A stretch of 53,049 bases of DNA from positions 79,710 through 132,758 of the forward strand of contig DCHS01000002.1 in assembly GCA_002314875.1 (NCBI GenBank). Reading direction: 5' to 3'. Below are positions 51,457 through 53,049 of this stretch, one piece after another. The notes below the pieces were generated by a model. It saw only the letters and a list, made by a program, of their open reading frames with translations, ran no database searches and was not told the origin of the DNA. How positions within the stretch are numbered: the first letter of the stretch is position 1; each line of letters opens with the position of its first letter. The DNA is from Prevotellaceae bacterium UBA1746 (GTDB lineage: Bacteria; Bacteroidota; Bacteroidia; Bacteroidales; Bacteroidaceae). A program made the translations under genes and the position numbers.

Positions 51457-51477
51457 GTAATTTTGCGGCAAAATTAC
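51457..51477. promoter_or_regulatory. Palindromic -7 boxes between aroQ and xerD
   Basis: GTAATTTTG-CGG-CAAAATTAC is a perfect 9-bp palindrome. It holds TAATTTTG on the plus strand (51458-51465, toward xerD) and on the minus strand (51469-51476, toward aroQ). No TTTG -33 box is clear for either. The aroQ leader would be only about 15 nt; the xerD leader about 100 nt. Confidence 0.6.
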
Positions 51478-51571
51478 GAAAAAGTTTCCAATTCGTGCCT
51501 TTCTTTTTTCATAAAGGCGGCAACTTTTTGCTTTGCAAACTCTATTTCTTCACTCATAAAGTTCAAAATCA

Positions 51572-52465
51572 TTGGATTATTTCACTCGATACAAAAGATA
51601 TATTCTCCTGGAACAAGGTCTTTCGGAAAATACCCGAATGGCCTACCAGCGTGATGTTGAACGCTTTCTCGGATGGCTGGACGAGCAGCAGCTTGATCCA
51701 CTGTATGTCGTTCTGGAAACTTTCCATAAATACACGGAAGCGCTTTATGACGCAGAAGCAGCACCACGTTCGATAGCAAGAATGTTGAGCGGTGTGCGTT
51801 CTTTCTACCGCTTCCTTCAGCTCGATGGCTTCATCGAACAGGATCCGACGGAATTGTTGGAAAGTCCCAAACTCCCGAAGCATCTTCCTGAGGTGTTGAC
51901 GATTGAAGAAGTGGACCGTATCCTGGGAGCCATCGACTTATCCTTGCCGGAGGGCCAGCGCGACCACTGTATGATTGAGATTCTTTACAGTTGCGGTCTT
52001 CGTGTGAGTGAAATCTGTTCGCTGAAGATCAGTGACCTGTTCCTCGAAGAAGGTTTTATCCGCGTTACCGGAAAGGGTGACAAGCAACGTATCGTTCCCA
52101 TTTCGCCCCGTGCCATCAAAGAATTGAATTTCTGGTTTGACGCACGCCGTGAAATTGAGGTTAAACCCGAAGATGAGGATGTTGTCTTCGTTTCCGCCCG
52201 TCGTGGCCGTCACCTCTCTCGTATTACAGTCTTTCACAATATCAAGATGTATGTTGAGAAGGCAGAGATTGGTAAGGAGGTCTCTCCGCATACTTTCCGC
52301 CATACTTTCGCCACTCATCTGCTTGAAGGTGGTGCATCTCTTCGTGCTATCCAGGAAATGCTCGGCCATGAGAACATCGGTACCACGGAAATATATACGC
52401 ACCTCGATCGTCGTTTCCTCCGCCAGCAGGTTCTCGAACACTTCCCCAGAAATATCAAAAGTTAA
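51572..52465 (+). CDS. xerD: Tyrosine recombinase XerD
   Basis: 297 residues starting at a TTG (51572-51574). An in-frame stop lies five codons upstream, so no longer start exists, and the alignment with XerD begins here (MDYFTRYKRYILLEQGLSENTRMAY). The catalytic residues are R144 (CGLRVSE), K168 (GKGD), H240 and R243 (HTFRHTF), H266 (GHENIG) and Y275 (EIYTHLD). It resolves chromosome dimers at dif with a partner recombinase; no dif site was seen here. Followed by a candidate small RNA on the other strand. Confidence 0.96.
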   Translation: MDYFTRYKRYILLEQGLSENTRMAYQRDVERFLGWLDEQQLDPLYVVLETFHKYTEALYDAEAAPRSIARMLSGVRSFYRFLQLDGFIEQDPTELLESPKLPKHLPEVLTIEEVDRILGAIDLSLPEGQRDHCMIEILYSCGLRVSEICSLKISDLFLEEGFIRVTGKGDKQRIVPISPRAIKELNFWFDARREIEVKPEDEDVVFVSARRGRHLSRITVFHNIKMYVEKAEIGKEVSPHTFRHTFATHLLEGGASLRAIQEMLGHENIGTTEIYTHLDRRFLRQQVLEHFPRNIKS

Positions 52466-52498
52466 TATAGGGTTCCCAGATAAAACAATAATATTTAA

Positions 52499-52618
52499 CA
52501 AAAAAAGAGTCGTCCCATTGGACGACTCTGAAAGAAAAAAGATTGGTGAACTTTGGATATGAAGAACGGTTCACCTAAAATGAGAAACCTTAAAATAAGG
52601 TAGGTTTCTTCTGAGAGA
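52499..52618 (-). ncRNA. Candidate small RNA with three stem-loops (about 120 nt)
   Basis: Promoter at 52625-52656, transcript start near 52618. Stem 1: AGAAACCT with AGGTTTCT (52602-52609 with 52583-52590), loop 11 nt. Stem 2: GGTGAAC with GTTCACC (52569-52575 with 52545-52551), loop 17 nt. Stem 3 is a 10-bp perfect terminator hairpin (52506-52529) followed by seven T. No ATG lies between promoter and terminator except in the terminator loop, so it is not a small protein gene. It matches no RNA I can name with confidence. Confidence 0.6.
52506..52529 (-). terminator. Rho-independent terminator of the candidate small RNA
   Basis: A perfect 10-bp stem AGAGTCGTCC with GGACGACTCT, loop of four, then TTTTTTT on the minus strand (poly-A 52500-52506). 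Confidence 0.9.
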
Positions 52619-52624
52619 GTGTTG

Positions 52625-52656
52625 CAAAAGTAGAAAATTGCCACGAAATCCCCAAG
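52625..52656 (-). promoter_or_regulatory. Bacteroidota-type promoter of the candidate small RNA
   Basis: On the minus strand CTTG (52653-52656), a 20-bp spacer, and TACTTTTG (52625-52632). It begins about 30 bp after the pckA terminator, so it is separate from pckA. Confidence 0.65.
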
Positions 52657-52685
52657 CTTTTCTCCGAGAAAGTGCAAAAAAAATA

Positions 52686-52716
52686 AGCATCACACCCATT
52701 TTTTGAGTGTGATGCT
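52686..52716 (-). terminator. Rho-independent terminator of pckA
   Basis: A perfect 10-bp stem AGCATCACAC with GTGTGATGCT around an 11-nt loop, then TATTTTTTTT on the minus strand. 86 bp after the pckA stop. Confidence 0.87.
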
Positions 52717-52802
52717 CTATTTTGGAACCTTTTCAGCCGTTACCTTGCGGTTTCAGCTTTGAGGCCTTGAGCTCGAAGGATGAACTTCGAGACGAGGAAT
52801 CA

Positions 52803-53049
52803 TTAGAGCTGGGGACCAGCAGCTACGAGAGCCTTACCTGCTTCGTTAGTGGTGTACTTAGCGAAGTTCTTGATGAAACGAGCAGCGAGATCCTTAGCCT
52901 TTTCTTCCCAGATGCTAGCGTCAGCATAAGTGTCGCGAGGATCGAGGATAGCGGGGTTAACGTTGGGAAGGCTGGTGGGAACTTCGAAGTCGAACATAGG
53001 AATCATCTTGGTTTCAGCCTTGAGGATAGAACCGTCGAGGATAGCGTCG
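52803..53049 (-). CDS. pckA: Phosphoenolpyruvate carboxykinase (ATP), C-terminal part
   Basis: Partial: the last 81 residues; the gene continues beyond the right edge. The end of the protein is unmistakable for ATP-dependent PEP carboxykinase: a MFDFEVPTSLPNVNPAILDPRDTYAD block, then KDLAARFIKNFAKYT and the C-terminal GKALVAAGPQL. The catalytic ATP and metal sites lie upstream, off window. In Bacteroidales the enzyme runs mainly toward oxaloacetate, fixing CO2 on PEP in the succinate/propionate pathway. Own terminator at 52686-52716. Confidence 0.93.
   Translation of the reverse strand, partial: DAILDGSILKAETKMIPMFDFEVPTSLPNVNPAILDPRDTYADASIWEEKAKDLAARFIKNFAKYTTNEAGKALVAAGPQL

Larger units (their letters stand above)
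52466..52802. other. Gene-free stretch between xerD and pckA
   Basis: Holds, from right to left, the pckA 3' untranslated region and terminator (52686-52716), a minus-strand promoter (52625-52656), and a candidate structured RNA ending in its own terminator (52506-52529). No open reading frame with protein features is present; the xerD transcript has no own T-tailed terminator on the plus strand. Confidence 0.6.

Noticed and set aside
1..53049. CRISPR arrays, prophage, insertion sequences, tRNA or rRNA genes
   Set aside because: No direct-repeat/spacer pattern, transposase, phage structural gene or cloverleaf/rRNA sequence was seen anywhere in the window; xerD is the housekeeping recombinase and not part of an element.

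Overview
The window comes from a member of the Bacteroidales, most likely a Prevotellaceae-type organism. The evidence is: type IX secretion (T9SS) machinery (PorP, PorK/GldK, PorL/GldL, PorZ); secreted proteins with short C-terminal sorting-like tails; Bacteroidota-only small families (DUF2795, DUF3098, DUF4294, PCMD); promoters of the Bacteroidota type (TTTG-like -33 box and TAnnTTTG -7 box, 19-21 bp apart); and starts without Shine-Dalgarno sequences. It reads as ordinary chromosome. I found no insertion sequence, prophage, CRISPR array, rRNA or tRNA gene.

Left part (1-9.5 kb), mostly minus strand. The operon porP-gldK-gldL runs off the left edge. Then come a DUF2795 protein, a degenerate methyltransferase-like protein, a secreted CotH-like protein, the nucleoid protein HU, and the operon leuS-yitT-rdgB-porZ, which puts a T9SS component behind a tRNA synthetase. 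A possible short non-coding transcript lies at 4.3 kb.

13.6-17 kb, plus strand. A PCMD lipoprotein, an outer-membrane barrel, a DUF4294 protein and rpsO. They face the minus-strand group nrdD-nrdG-zinc-hook coiled coil (17-22.3 kb). The last gene of that group is the most unusual in the window: it looks like SbcC/Rad50 without either ATPase lobe.

22.6-34.8 kb, minus strand. A Wzx-type flippase, a nucleoside kinase with a ThrRS-like front, a C1 peptidase, an M24 peptidase, a TSCPD protein, an M6 metalloprotease and a large GH2 beta-galactosidase. The last two are secreted and probably T9SS cargo. About 21-bp phased repeats lie upstream of the GH2 gene.

35.1-45.1 kb, minus strand. The housekeeping run ftsX-DUF3098-uppP-truB-queA-folK/GNAT-OMT-rbfA-LolE-type permease, preceded by mutS.

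45.2-49.4 kb, plus strand. An amino-acid permease followed by two tightly linked secreted proteins of unknown role. The right end has miaB, aroQ, xerD (TTG start), a well-delimited candidate small RNA, and the 3' end of pckA.

The window combines envelope/T9SS functions, cargo and peptide/sugar degradation with core translation, repair and anaerobic deoxynucleotide synthesis. Family calls come from recognising sequence motifs; no database search was run.
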